64,000 nucleotides of DNA from Acinetobacter sp. ANC 3929 (GCF_000369405.1 NZ_KB850002.1:1-64000), one strand, 5' to 3'; numbered from the stretch's first letter, positions 6,974 to 16,528 are shown. Notes: generated by a model not told the origin, from the letters alone. Numbers and translations are program-made.

Positions 6974-8197
6974 ATGTCTGAGTCAGTTGTACGTCCAACC
7001 CATATTGAATATGGTTCGAAATCGTTTACTGCGATTTTATGGTCATTGTTCTTTGCTGGTTTTGCGTCATTTTCCTCTTTGTACTGCGTACAGCCGATGA
7101 TGCCGATTTTTGCAGAATTCTTTCATGTCACACCAACCCATAGCAGCTTTCCTTTATCATTTTCTACCATTGCACTGGCAATAGGTTTATTGTTCACAGG
7201 CTTTATTTCTGATCGTTTTGGTCGTAAACCGATTATGGTATTTGCCTTGTTTCTGGTGTCGATCTTACTGCTGATCAGTGCTTCTTTTCCGATTTGGGAA
7301 GTCTTCCTCAGTACCCGTGTTTTGATCGGTTTAGCCGTGAGTGGCGTTGCGGCTGTGGCAATGACTTATATCGGAGAGGAGATCACTCAGAAGGATATCG
7401 GTTTTGCCATGGGGCTGTATATCTCTGGCACAGCCATTGGGGGAATGGGAGGACGCCTGATTGCTGGGGTCTTAGTTGACTTTATTTCTTGGCAAGCAGC
7501 AACTTATGCGATTGGATTGCTGAATTTTATTATCGCCTGCTTATTCTATTTATTGCTGCCAAAGTCTCAGCATTTTAGACCTTATCCCTTTCGATTCTCT
7601 CGTTTTAAAGCTGCTTTTGAGCAAAATCTACAAGACCCTAAATTGCGCATCTTGTTTGCTCAAGGGTTTATTTTGATGGGTTGCTTGGTCACGGTGTTCA
7701 ACTACATCAGCTATCACTTATTAGAAGCGCCGTTTCATCTATCGCAAACATGGATCGGTCTGATTTCGATTGCCTATTTGGCAGGGATTTATAGCTCACC
7801 TAAAGCCGCTCAATGGGGCTTTAAATATGGGCGCGATAAACTGTTGCCAGTGCTGTTGCTGACGATGATGCTTGGCTTATTGATTACTTTAATTCCATCG
7901 CTTTGGACAATTTTACTGGGCCTCACAATTTTTACCTTTTCATTTTTTGCCGCCCACTCAACGGCCAGCAGTTGGGTATCGGTGCAAGCTGTACAATATC
8001 GAGCAGTTGCCTCTTCACTTTATCTATTTTGTTATTACATGGGATCAAGTTTACTGGGGAGTAGTGGTGGTCTGGTTTGGGAGCGTTTTGGGTGGGGTGG
8101 AATTAATTTGAGTGTCGCTGTGGTCTTAGTGATCGGTTTTGTGCTCGCGATACGCTTAATGAAGAATGAAAATAAAACGACAAATAAAGTCGCATAA
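6974..8197 (+). CDS. MFS transporter (12-helix, YnfM-like)
   Basis: A 407-residue major facilitator with 12 predicted membrane helices. The signature loop between helices 2 and 3 is GFISDRFGRKPIM (residues ~76-88). The N-terminal half contains LYCVQPMMPIFAEFF, typical of the YnfM/arabinose-efflux-like group. Helices 4-5 hold GLAVSGVAAVAMTYIGEE and GTAIGGMGGR. AAGGAG lies 6 bases before the ATG. It stands in its own unit after the phytase-type lipoprotein. The substrate cannot be predicted; drug or sugar efflux is typical of the family. Confidence 0.88.
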   Translation: MSESVVRPTHIEYGSKSFTAILWSLFFAGFASFSSLYCVQPMMPIFAEFFHVTPTHSSFPLSFSTIALAIGLLFTGFISDRFGRKPIMVFALFLVSILLLISASFPIWEVFLSTRVLIGLAVSGVAAVAMTYIGEEITQKDIGFAMGLYISGTAIGGMGGRLIAGVLVDFISWQAATYAIGLLNFIIACLFYLLLPKSQHFRPYPFRFSRFKAAFEQNLQDPKLRILFAQGFILMGCLVTVFNYISYHLLEAPFHLSQTWIGLISIAYLAGIYSSPKAAQWGFKYGRDKLLPVLLLTMMLGLLITLIPSLWTILLGLTIFTFSFFAAHSTASSWVSVQAVQYRAVASSLYLFCYYMGSSLLGSSGGLVWERFGWGGINLSVAVVLVIGFVLAIRLMKNENKTTNKVA

Positions 8198-8281
8198 ACT
8201 TGATAAAAGTTCTTAAGATTTAGTAATTTAAATAAGCACCTATTTGGGTGTAGAGTTAATATTAAAATTGGGGAAAATAAT

Positions 8282-8791
8282 ATGGAATTACATAGTCGCG
8301 TTTATTATAAACATCCTGATTCAACAATCATGGGACAATTAGAAGTTTTATTTACAACACATCATGGAGATGAAGAAAAGTTCATTCAGACAGCTTTACT
8401 AATTAATCCGCAAGCAGATGAGATTACTCAAGAACTGGTTGATTTGATCGATTCGATTGAACATGATCTTACACCAGAGACACTGCACTATGTTGATGGG
8501 TTTGCTGTACTAGATTTTACCCATGGCTCAAATGGTGATGAAAACATTGAAAATATTTTATTATTTTTAAAAGGATTATTGCCTGATATTCATGCGCAAG
8601 CTTGGGGTTGTGGTGATGATGATCCATGGGAGTTTTGGTTCAAATTTAATGGCGATGAGCTTATCCGTGAAGATGATGAACCTTTTAATGATCCTGATGA
8701 AGATGAAGAAATTCAAGCTTCTATTTATATATGGTGGCATCAAGATTTACCTTCTGAAATTAAAGAAGGCTTCTTGAACGAAAAAGAATAA
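8282..8791 (+). CDS. Hypothetical acidic protein
   Basis: Not recognised. A 169-residue soluble protein with no signal peptide or membrane helix. It is strongly acidic: residues ~128-148 are nearly all Asp, Glu, Asn and Pro (EDDEPFNDPDEDEEIQ), and the whole protein is rich in Asp and Glu. Trp pairs (DPWEFWFKF, IYIWWHQD) are in the C-terminal third. The start has GGGGAAAATAAT upstream, an acceptable ribosome binding site. It stands alone between an MFS gene and ygiQ. The size, acidity and isolation resemble SUKH-like or immunity-type orphan proteins, but no motif proves this. Confidence 0.7.
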   Translation: MELHSRVYYKHPDSTIMGQLEVLFTTHHGDEEKFIQTALLINPQADEITQELVDLIDSIEHDLTPETLHYVDGFAVLDFTHGSNGDENIENILLFLKGLLPDIHAQAWGCGDDDPWEFWFKFNGDELIREDDEPFNDPDEDEEIQASIYIWWHQDLPSEIKEGFLNEKE

Positions 8792-8957
8792 TTATCATCA
8801 TCTTATGACGCTATTTCCTCAATAAGTTACAAATACTTTTTGGGGAAATGCCTTTGTTTGTTTTTTGATCTATAAAAATGAATGGAATTCATGTTAAAAT
8901 GATCGGCTTTCATCTTTAGATGTCTCTCCTCCCTCTGCTAGCCGAGATTCGCAAGCC

Positions 8958-11339
8958 ATGTCTACTGCCTACACTATGCAGACCGCGCCAAAAGCGCTGT
9001 TTGATTACGACAAATATTGGGCGTCGTGTTTTGAACCCGCACCATTTTTGCCGATGTCACGAGAAGAAATGGATCAGCTCGGCTGGGATGCGTGTGACTT
9101 TATTTTGGTCTGTGGTGATGCCTATATTGACCATCCTTCTTTTGTCTCAGGTGTGATTGGGCGTGTGCTTGAAGCACAAGGCTTCCGTGTCGGAATCATT
9201 GCACAGCCAGATTGGACCAATGCAGAGAGCTTCCGCGTTTTAGGTAAACCAACCATCGCATGGGGTGTAACCGCAGGTAATATGGATTCGATGATTAACC
9301 GTTATACGGCAGATCGTAAAATCCGTTCTGATGATGCGTATTCACCTAATAATGAAGCAAACAAGCGTCCAGATCGTGCAGCAACCGTTTACTGTCAGCG
9401 TTGTCGTGAGGCTTTCCCTGATGTTCCTGTATTGCTCGGTGGGATTGAAGGCAGCTTACGTCGTATCGCACATTATGATTATTGGTCTGACAAAGTACGC
9501 CGTTCAATTTTGATGGATTCAAAGGCTGATTTATTGATGTATGGTAATGGTGAACGTGCCATTATTGACGTGATGCATCGTTTGGCCAAAGGCGAGAAAG
9601 TTCACGAGATTACCGATGTTCGTGGTACTGCATTTATTATCAATAAGCATAATAAGAAATCGAAAGCAAAATTCGTTGAAATCGCCAGTAACGATGTCGA
9701 TACCATCGGGCGTGTTGATCAGATCATCAACCCTTATGTGATGACTGAAGATATTGATGGCTGTGAAGTTGAAAAAGAAAAAGGCAATTCACTGGCACAA
9801 TACCAGAATTTCCAGAAAGAATTCGTTGCCAATCCGATTGTGCGTGAAGGCGATAATTTAGATCCAGATACGCAGATCGTACAGCTTAAACCTGCACCAT
9901 CAAAAGCAATTAAACATAAATTACCACCACGTGAACTGGCCGTGATCCGTTTGCCTTCTTATGAAGAAGTAGCCAATGATCAGGTTCTATATGCACATGC
10001 CAACCGTATTTTGCATCTCGAAACCAATCCGGGTAATGCGCGTGCATTGGTACAACGTCATGGTGAGCGTGATGTCTGGATCAATCCACCACCAATTCCT
10101 TTAACCACTGAGGAAATGGACTACGTTTTTGATTTACCTTATGCACGTTTACCGCATCCTGCTTATGGCAATGCGCGTTTCCCTGCATTTGATATGATCA
10201 AGTTCTCTGTCAATATTATGCGTGGTTGTTTTGGTGGTTGTACCTTCTGTTCGATTACAGAACACGAAGGGCGAATCATTCAAAACCGTTCGGAAGATTC
10301 AATTTTACGTGAAATTGAAAAGATTCGTGATACCGCACCAAACTTTACAGGCATTATTTCAGACTTAGGTGGGCCAACGGCAAACATGTACCGTTTGCAT
10401 TGCCAAGACCCTGAAATTGAAAAGAATTGCCGTAAACCGTCTTGTGTTTACCCTGGGGTATGTCAAAACCTACATACTGACCATGCACCTTTGGTTCAGC
10501 TTTATCGTAAAGCCCGTGAAATCAAGGGCGTGAAGAAAATTTTGATTGGTTCTGGTCTACGTTATGACCTTGCGGTATTAAACCCTGAATATGTCAAAGA
10601 ACTGGTTCAGCACCATGTCGGGGGTTATCTGAAAATTGCGCCTGAGCATACCGAAAATGGCCCATTATCGAAGATGATGAAACCAGGCATCGGGACTTAT
10701 GATCGCTTTAAGCAAATGTTTGAGCGTTTCAGTAAGGAAGCAGGTAAGGAACAGTATCTAATTCCATACTTCATTGCTGCGCATCCGGGTACCACCGATT
10801 ATGACATGATGAATCTGGCGATTTGGTTGAAGAAAAATGGTTTCCGTGCCGATCAGGTACAGACCTTCTATCCATCGCCAATGGCAACTGCGACCACAAT
10901 GTATTACTCAGGCAAAAATCCGTTGTCTAAAGTGGCGCGTTATACGGAAAATGTTGATATCGTGAAAGGTGAAAAGCGTCGTCGTCTGCATAAGGCATTC
11001 TTACGCTATCATGATCCAAACAACTGGCCTTTATTGCGTGAAGCCTTGAAAGAGATGGGGCGTGTAGATTTAATCGGAAATTCAAAGCAGCATTTGATTC
11101 CAACTTATCAGCCACAAGGCACTGCTGAGGGTGAATATAAATCAGCACGTAAAAAGAACTCCTCTGTCGCAGGAGATTCGGCAAAACGTGGTCAAGGCCA
11201 GTCTCGGTCACAGTCAGGTCAACAGCGTCCGCAAAAAGGACAGATATTGACCCAACATAATGGTTTACCGCCACGTGAAACGGGTGAGAAAAGACCATTT
11301 TCAGGAAAACCGAAGCCTAAAACTAAATCGCATCGTTAA
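8958..11339 (+). CDS. ygiQ: YgiQ family radical SAM protein
   Basis: A radical SAM protein of 793 residues, colinear with E. coli YgiQ. The N terminus carries FEPAPFLPMSREEMDQLGWDACD, nearly as in E. coli. The central radical SAM core holds the cluster motif MRGCFGGCTFCS (CxxxCxxC, residues ~420-431), which binds a 4Fe-4S cluster and S-adenosylmethionine. The C-terminal ~80 residues are a basic, Gln/Lys/Arg-rich, probably disordered tail. The reaction catalysed by YgiQ is not established. No clear ribosome binding site precedes the ATG; an alternative ATG lies 18 bases downstream. A terminator follows. Confidence 0.95.
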   Translation: MSTAYTMQTAPKALFDYDKYWASCFEPAPFLPMSREEMDQLGWDACDFILVCGDAYIDHPSFVSGVIGRVLEAQGFRVGIIAQPDWTNAESFRVLGKPTIAWGVTAGNMDSMINRYTADRKIRSDDAYSPNNEANKRPDRAATVYCQRCREAFPDVPVLLGGIEGSLRRIAHYDYWSDKVRRSILMDSKADLLMYGNGERAIIDVMHRLAKGEKVHEITDVRGTAFIINKHNKKSKAKFVEIASNDVDTIGRVDQIINPYVMTEDIDGCEVEKEKGNSLAQYQNFQKEFVANPIVREGDNLDPDTQIVQLKPAPSKAIKHKLPPRELAVIRLPSYEEVANDQVLYAHANRILHLETNPGNARALVQRHGERDVWINPPPIPLTTEEMDYVFDLPYARLPHPAYGNARFPAFDMIKFSVNIMRGCFGGCTFCSITEHEGRIIQNRSEDSILREIEKIRDTAPNFTGIISDLGGPTANMYRLHCQDPEIEKNCRKPSCVYPGVCQNLHTDHAPLVQLYRKAREIKGVKKILIGSGLRYDLAVLNPEYVKELVQHHVGGYLKIAPEHTENGPLSKMMKPGIGTYDRFKQMFERFSKEAGKEQYLIPYFIAAHPGTTDYDMMNLAIWLKKNGFRADQVQTFYPSPMATATTMYYSGKNPLSKVARYTENVDIVKGEKRRRLHKAFLRYHDPNNWPLLREALKEMGRVDLIGNSKQHLIPTYQPQGTAEGEYKSARKKNSSVAGDSAKRGQGQSRSQSGQQRPQKGQILTQHNGLPPRETGEKRPFSGKPKPKTKSHR

Positions 11340-11350
11340 TTGAGTATTTA

Positions 11351-11383
11351 AGAGGGTATGAGAGAGTTCATACCCTCTTTTTT
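11351..11383 (+). terminator. Terminator after ygiQ
   Basis: AGAGGGTATGA (11351-11361) pairs with TCATACCCTCT (11368-11378), an 11-bp perfect stem followed by a T run. The remaining ~260 bases to 11645 hold no ORF and no convincing element; only a short ACGAC-TTTG-GTCGT repeat was seen. Confidence 0.92.
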
Positions 11384-11645
11384 ATGCCTAAATTATCATG
11401 TGATCACAATTTGATCGCAAAACTATCGTCCATAGAAACATAAACTGACAATAACGACTTGAATCTTGGATGACGAATGATTATAAATAAAGTGCAGAGG
11501 GCTATTACGACTTTGGTCGTCTAGGAAAACACGATTAAAAAACTTAAGTTTGCACTGCAAAATGACTTTGCTATCGATGTTCTTGATTAAAAAAATTGGC
11601 ATAAAGCCAAAATGATTATAAAAAATCTAAAGGGATTAGTTAGAA

Positions 11646-12188
11646 ATGTATTATTTTATAACAACAGTTGGGTTGCTGTTGATCACAGCACTTGTGCTTC
11701 GCCGCCTACAACAAAACAGGCGTCAGGATAGTCCATTAAAACGCCGTGGTATTTTGAATATCGCAGAACAAATTACACTCATGCGTTTGCAGGCTGTTCT
11801 ACCTCGTCATACCATGTTGGCACATGTTTCTTTTGATGCGTTACTGACCACAAAATTTGCACACACACGCCGTAAATATCAGGGGTTGGTTGCTGATTTT
11901 GTGGTTTTAGACCAACAGCATCAAGTGCTTGCGATTATTGAAATTGCAGACGAATCTTATGTGAACCGTCTGCATCAAAAGCACTATCAAGATAGTTTGC
12001 TTGAGTTGGCTGGTTATCGAGTATTGCGTTATAGCAGTATTCCAACAGAGCAAGAGCTTAGAGAGGATTTGGTTCCTGATCTGTTTGAATCCGCGAAAGT
12101 CTCAACTGCTTCCACCACAACATCAATGCCAATTGCGAAAGCGGATCGAATGATGAAATATAATGAATTTGCAGTTAAATCTTATTAA
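11646..12188 (+). CDS. DUF2726 domain membrane-anchored protein
   Basis: A 180-residue protein. One N-terminal membrane anchor (residues ~2-19) is followed by a basic stretch, then a DUF2726-type domain from about residue 37 to 145. The domain's E...AD pattern (VADFVVLDQQHQVLAIIEIAD, then KHYQDSLLELAGYRVLRY) resembles the PD-(D/E)XK nuclease-like fold, with candidate acidic residues in VADF and IIEIAD. Membrane-anchored nuclease-like proteins of this kind have no defined role. Its stop codon overlaps the stop of the convergent RidA gene by 4 bases. Confidence 0.85.
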   Translation: MYYFITTVGLLLITALVLRRLQQNRRQDSPLKRRGILNIAEQITLMRLQAVLPRHTMLAHVSFDALLTTKFAHTRRKYQGLVADFVVLDQQHQVLAIIEIADESYVNRLHQKHYQDSLLELAGYRVLRYSSIPTEQELREDLVPDLFESAKVSTASTTTSMPIAKADRMMKYNEFAVKSY

Positions 12189-12538
12189 GGAAGAACTGCT
12201 GTTACCGTCATTTCAACTAACACATCGGGTGCGTAAAGTTTAGATTCGACACAGGTACGTGCTGGGGGATGCCCCTCAGCAATCCACGCATCCCATACTG
12301 CATTCATAGCTGCATAATCTGTTTCAATATCTTTTAAGAAGATCAGCACAGATAAAATATGAGTTTTATCTGTGCCTGCTTCTGCAAGTAAGCGATCAAT
12401 ATTGTCTAGTGTCTGTTGGGTCTGTGCACTCACATCGACGCTCGTATCATCTGCTAATTGACCAGCTAAATGAACAAGATTTCCTGAAATTGCGACTTCG
12501 CAATAACGTGAAGTAACATGAAGTCGTTGCACAGACAT
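12185..12538 (-). CDS. RidA family protein (Rid-like deaminase)
   Basis: A 117-residue single-domain protein of the YjgF/YER057c/UK114 (Rid) family. Canonical RidA hydrolyses reactive imines and enamines produced by PLP enzymes. Here HLAGQLADDTSVDVSAQTQQTLDNIDRLLAEAG and HPPARTCVESKLYAPDVLVEMTVTA match the family. The substrate-contacting Arg is in PPARTCVE (residue ~98), and the C-terminal Glu of VEMTVTA is present. The length is slightly short of canonical RidA (~128 residues), suggesting a Rid2-7 subgroup rather than RidA itself. It is convergent with the DUF2726 gene. Confidence 0.92.
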   Translation of the reverse strand: MSVQRLHVTSRYCEVAISGNLVHLAGQLADDTSVDVSAQTQQTLDNIDRLLAEAGTDKTHILSVLIFLKDIETDYAAMNAVWDAWIAEGHPPARTCVESKLYAPDVLVEMTVTAVLP

Positions 12539-12612
12539 AGTAACTACCTAATCGAAAATTGTGTTTAGGATTGTACTTGATACGATTCAGCCGCAGTGTA
12601 ATTTTCTATAAA

Positions 12613-12816
12613 TCAGGCTAAAAAAGTTTCTATTTCCATTAAATTGCGTTGTTGAAAAAATAAGATGCAGCGAAGCTGTGGGCAAATAATAATATTGCCC
12701 AGATTAAGAAATTGAATTTTGGCTTGTCGTAATTGGTTTAAGCATGTAGCAATTGAACTATGAACTGGGCAAAGTTGTTTAATCTGGCTCAATGCGGAAT
12801 AGCTGGTCTGATACAT
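12613..12816 (-). CDS. Small hypothetical protein
   Basis: A 67-residue ORF, unrecognised. It is supported by a good ribosome binding site (GAGGAA, 6 bases before the ATG) and by a terminator just upstream that separates it from creD. The sequence contains three cysteines (LCP, TCLNQ and ICPQLRC) and alternating basic and hydrophobic residues, without a membrane segment. If real, it is the last gene transcribed in this stretch. A chance ORF is possible, as the gap is AT-rich. Confidence 0.45.
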   Translation of the reverse strand: MYQTSYSALSQIKQLCPVHSSIATCLNQLRQAKIQFLNLGNIIICPQLRCILFFQQRNLMEIETFLA

Positions 12817-12839
12817 TTTTTATTCCTCGTCGATTTTAT

Positions 12840-12866
12840 AAAAGGGGCGAAAATAAGCTTTCGCCC
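12840..12866 (-). terminator. Terminator after creD
   Basis: On the minus strand GGGCGAAA, GCTTA and TTTTCGCCC form a stem with a short T run (12840-12866), directly after the creD stop codon. Confidence 0.75.
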
Positions 12867-12874
12867 AACACCTT

Positions 12875-14263
12875 TTAGACACTTTGTTGTTCGGATTGAT
12901 ACCAATTGACATGTCGGGTGATGAACATGACACAGCCAATTAGAATGAAGGAGAGGATGGAACCAAATAGGAAAGTTTTGCCGCTGGATTGCAATAACAG
13001 ATACATCATGCCGTAGAGTACCCCCAATAAAATCCCGAAGAAGAGAGCAGCTTTCATGCCCTTCACAACAAAGTATAAATACCAAGTGATGAGACCGACA
13101 CAGGCACCTGCCGCCACCAGATAAGCCAGAGAAAAGGCATAGTATTCACTGATTGAAAGCAATAGAACGAAGAATACACCTTGCGCCATGGCAACCAGTG
13201 CATATTGAACGGGATGAATTTTGAGTTGTTTTAAAACCTCAAACAGGAAAAAGCAACCAAAGGTAATAATAATTACCATCACACCATATTTGATGGCGCG
13301 ATCAGTTTGGGTATAGATATTTACAGCTTCTAAGAATTGAGTCGAAATACCTGAAATATTTGAGGGCGTACTCGTATCATAAGCCGCTTCTGTTGGAACA
13401 TTTTGTGGGTTGAGGGTTTGATAAAAACATTGGCTATTTTCGCACAGTGACACATTTTCTAAATTACGTTTACCCAGTGCGATATTTTTCCAGTCTGCCT
13501 GAAATTGGCGTTTTCCGCTGGATTTTTTAAAGGGTAGGCTTTGCCCATCATATTTAACGTCGCCCCAGTTACCTGTGGCTTGATAGGTCATTTCATAGCT
13601 GGTTGGAATAAAGCTAAACTCACTGAGACCTTCAAGGTCAAACTGCAAGCCAAATTTAAAACCCTGCTGGAACTTTTGAATCAGCTCAGGATATTGTTTT
13701 GCGCTAATATGCATGATGTCAAAACCGCGTTGTCCTTGGCTTTGCTCAGAAAAGTCGAACTTATAGGTTTTCCCGTCAATATTGAATACGGGTTTGGCAT
13801 TCAGCCCTCGCGCATCTTGAATCGGAAAAATGATCTCTGCCTGTTCCCACAAATAATCACGTTTTTCCTCATTATTGACAGCTTTAAAGAAGCCTTTGCC
13901 TGACATCGAATTTTGATAGCTGATTGCTTTATAAATATTTCGTTTATAGGTACTGTCCGACACCTTAAATTGTGCTGTCCAATCTGTTGTCTCTGCACCT
14001 AAAGCGACAAAAAGGGTTTGAGAACATTGATAGGTTTTCTTTTGTTCATCGGTGCACGTAGTTTGGATTTGATAGGGAAGTTTTAAATAAGGCGCGACGA
14101 TTTGTTGTGGGCGAATTTGTTCATTGGCAATGTCATGAATGACTTGTTGTTGATAGCTTTGTCGTTCAGAGACCAAGCTTGAAATAAAAAATAAACCGAT
14201 ATAAAAAATCAAAATCAGGAACAAAATGGCTCCGATTTTGAGATTAATAAAATTGCGGCGCAT
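12875..14263 (-). CDS. creD: CreD family inner membrane protein
   Basis: A 462-residue inner membrane protein. One N-terminal helix (residues ~11-31) is followed by a large periplasmic domain (~32-325) and a cluster of five or six C-terminal helices. Family landmarks are VSLCENSQ and the KYGVMVIIITFGCFFLFEVL and HPVQYALVAMAQGVFFVLLLSISEY segments. CreD is the main target of CreBC and is tied to envelope stress and colicin/beta-lactam phenotypes. It is downstream of creC, and a perfect cre tag lies 80 bases before its start, inside the end of creC. The gene order creB-creC-creD matches enterics. Confidence 0.94.
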   Translation of the reverse strand: MRRNFINLKIGAILFLILIFYIGLFFISSLVSERQSYQQQVIHDIANEQIRPQQIVAPYLKLPYQIQTTCTDEQKKTYQCSQTLFVALGAETTDWTAQFKVSDSTYKRNIYKAISYQNSMSGKGFFKAVNNEEKRDYLWEQAEIIFPIQDARGLNAKPVFNIDGKTYKFDFSEQSQGQRGFDIMHISAKQYPELIQKFQQGFKFGLQFDLEGLSEFSFIPTSYEMTYQATGNWGDVKYDGQSLPFKKSSGKRQFQADWKNIALGKRNLENVSLCENSQCFYQTLNPQNVPTEAAYDTSTPSNISGISTQFLEAVNIYTQTDRAIKYGVMVIIITFGCFFLFEVLKQLKIHPVQYALVAMAQGVFFVLLLSISEYYAFSLAYLVAAGACVGLITWYLYFVVKGMKAALFFGILLGVLYGMMYLLLQSSGKTFLFGSILSFILIGCVMFITRHVNWYQSEQQSV

Positions 14264-14338
14264 GAGGTGTTCTCTGATCGTTGGGATGTGACCAATATCT
14301 CTATGTGTTATGCAGTTCGAATGAGTTCAGTTTGAAGC

Positions 14339-15805
14339 TTAAGTGAAGTTTGTGTGAAGTCTAAGGGTGACCAATACACCTGAATGATGGAATGCCAAGA
14401 AATCGAGGCGATTTGCTTCAATATTCTGAATGTTAATCTCCCCTTGATGTTGTTGAATAATTTGCTGCACGATACTCAGGCCAATACCTGTACTGCGTTG
14501 TTGATTGTGCGGACGCGGTAAGGAAAAGTAAGTTTCAAATACACGGTTTAAGGCGTATTCAGGAATTGCATCGCCTTCATTAAAAAATAACAAGCTGATG
14601 TTTTGATGCGAAATATCTTGCTGTAATTGTATGGCGATCTGACCATCGAAAGGACAAAAATCTCTGGCATTGTCGAGTAAATTATTTACTGCCTGTTTGA
14701 GCCAAAAGGGGTCTGCATATACAGTACATTGCTGAGCAAGATCAAGGTGGAGCTGAATGTGTTTGAGCTGTAATGCGCTGTGTTGCTGCTGGATACATTG
14801 CTGAATCAGTGTATTCAAATCGAGGGTTTGAAACTCAAGGGTATGCTGATTTTTTTCGAGTCGTGTTAACAGCAACATACGTTCAATCAGAGATTGCAAA
14901 CGCTGGCTTTGTTGAACAATATGCGTCGCGAATTGTTGCTGATCAGCAAGTGGTAAATCATCTTGCAACAGCTCAGCACTGGCCTGAATAGCGGTGAGTG
15001 GACTTTTTAGTTCATGCGTAAGTGTATTGACATAATGCTCGACATAGCCACGATCTTCCAGTTTTTCTCGCATCTCGCTCAAGGCTTGGGTCACTTGATT
15101 AAGCTCTTTCGCAGAATAAAAGAAAGGGGCCTGATTCACGGGTGCCAATGCCTGCGCATAACGTCGTACTTTATCAATACTATGCCTAAGCCAATATGCA
15201 ACCATACTGGCAAGTAACAGGCTCAGCGCGGCAATCCACAAAGCTTGGTAAATCAATTGCTGTTCGGCGCGTTCGATATAAGGTTTTACCGATTGATTCG
15301 GCTTACCGATACTAACCACACCGAGTAATTGTTGCTGATAAATTATCGGGGCAGCAATATGCATCACGCTACTGTTACGATCATAAGGATTGGTAGCGGT
15401 CGAACGTGCGCCGTATTTGCCGCGTAGCGTCAAATAGACATCATTCCATTTGGAATAGTCTTGCCCCACAGCCTCACCTTCAGAATCATAAATGACGATA
15501 CCGTTTCGGTCAGTGATATATAGCTGCTGATTGATTTGTTCTTTTCTGTGCTGCCAAATCGTGGCATTGAGTTGGCGTGATAAAGCCGCCTGAATTTTTT
15601 GATCGAATTCTGGGGTATCGACTTGGTGCTGATAGACATCTTCTGCAATTAATTGCGCAATGATATTGGCATTTTCAGCAAGTGTATCTTCAACCACTTG
15701 TCGTACATTGGGTTTCACTTGCTGGGTGAGGGTATAGGCGATAAAGCCTAAACTCAGTACCACCACCAAGCTAAAGAAAAACCAAATACGGGCGAAGATT
15801 GACAT
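14339..15805 (-). CDS. creC: Sensor histidine kinase CreC
   Basis: A 488-residue membrane sensor kinase. N-terminal helix ~7-27, periplasmic sensor region (~28-185) with a CHASE/PAS-like segment (LYITDRNGIVIYDSEGEAVGQDYSKWNDVYLTLRG), second helix ~188-207, then a HAMP-like linker. The H box is HELKSPLTAIQASAELL (phospho-accepting His ~265). The N box (NNLLDNA), F box and G box (GIGLSIV) follow. It autophosphorylates and passes phosphate to CreB. It begins 3 bases after the creB stop. The last 20 bases of the gene hold the cre tag that controls creD, so coding and operator sequence overlap. Confidence 0.94.
   Translation of the reverse strand: MSIFARIWFFFSLVVVLSLGFIAYTLTQQVKPNVRQVVEDTLAENANIIAQLIAEDVYQHQVDTPEFDQKIQAALSRQLNATIWQHRKEQINQQLYITDRNGIVIYDSEGEAVGQDYSKWNDVYLTLRGKYGARSTATNPYDRNSSVMHIAAPIIYQQQLLGVVSIGKPNQSVKPYIERAEQQLIYQALWIAALSLLLASMVAYWLRHSIDKVRRYAQALAPVNQAPFFYSAKELNQVTQALSEMREKLEDRGYVEHYVNTLTHELKSPLTAIQASAELLQDDLPLADQQQFATHIVQQSQRLQSLIERMLLLTRLEKNQHTLEFQTLDLNTLIQQCIQQQHSALQLKHIQLHLDLAQQCTVYADPFWLKQAVNNLLDNARDFCPFDGQIAIQLQQDISHQNISLLFFNEGDAIPEYALNRVFETYFSLPRPHNQQRSTGIGLSIVQQIIQQHQGEINIQNIEANRLDFLAFHHSGVLVTLRLHTNFT
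14343..14358 (-). promoter_or_regulatory. cre tag (CreB binding site) for creD
   Basis: The minus strand reads TTCAC-ACAAAC-TTCAC, a perfect match to the CreB consensus TTCAC-N6-TTCAC. It is 80 bases before the creD start and lies within the last codons of creC (encoding His-Thr-Asn-Phe-Thr). Confidence 0.85.
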
Positions 15806-15808
15806 GGC

Positions 15809-16528
15809 TTAGCTCAATTTCACTAAACTATAGCCAAAGCCACGATGGGTTCGAATCGGATCATCATGTGGAGTAACCTGTTTGAGTTTCTGTCTTAAAC
15901 TTTTGATATGAGTATCGACTGTACGCTCTAAACTATGTTCGGGATGTTCCCAAATATGATCCATCAATTGTTGACGGCTAAATACTTGTTCAGGATGCTG
16001 AATCAGTAAAAATAACAAACGGTATTCATAGCGGGTCAGTTGTAGTGCTTGTTGATGATAATGAATCTGCAAAGACTGCGGGTTACATGACCATGTTGTG
16101 GATTGCAAAATGACTTCTGTTTCAGGCCGTCGCGGCACTGCTATCACCGGCTGAGTTGACGCTTCCATTCTGCGCCAAATGGCTTTAATTCTCGCCACAA
16201 TTTCACGTGCGCTGAAGGGTTTGCTGCAATAATCATCTGCACCAATTTCGAGTCCGACCACCCGATCAATTTCGTCATCTCTTGCAGTTAAAAATAGCAA
16301 TGGGGTATGGTATTTTTGGCGCAGTTGTTTACAGACTTCAAAGCCATTCAGGTCAGGTAGTCCTACATCAAGAATAATAAAATCAAAGGTTTGTTGTGTC
16401 AGGAACTGCAGTGCTTGAGTGCCTGTATTGGCCCAGCTGACAGACCAGCCTTCACGCTCAAGCGCATAACGCAGTGGCAGTACGATTGCGACTTCATCTT
16501 CAACACAGAGAATTTGTTTTTGCTTCAT
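15809..16528 (-). CDS. creB: Response regulator CreB
   Basis: An OmpR/PhoB-type response regulator of 239 residues. Receiver domain (1-~120): acidic pocket CVEDEVAIV, phosphoacceptor Asp in IILDVGLPDLNGFEV (~residue 54) and a KPFSAREIVARI lysine motif. The C-terminal winged helix (~150-235) has YEYRLLFLLIQHPEQVFSRQQLMDHIWEH and TVDTHIKSLRQKL. Neighbourhood and cre tag identify it as CreB, which senses metabolic or envelope state with CreC. It is the first gene of creB-creC-creD. No cre tag was seen upstream of creB itself. Confidence 0.93.
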   Translation of the reverse strand: MKQKQILCVEDEVAIVLPLRYALEREGWSVSWANTGTQALQFLTQQTFDFIILDVGLPDLNGFEVCKQLRQKYHTPLLFLTARDDEIDRVVGLEIGADDYCSKPFSAREIVARIKAIWRRMEASTQPVIAVPRRPETEVILQSTTWSCNPQSLQIHYHQQALQLTRYEYRLLFLLIQHPEQVFSRQQLMDHIWEHPEHSLERTVDTHIKSLRQKLKQVTPHDDPIRTHRGFGYSLVKLS

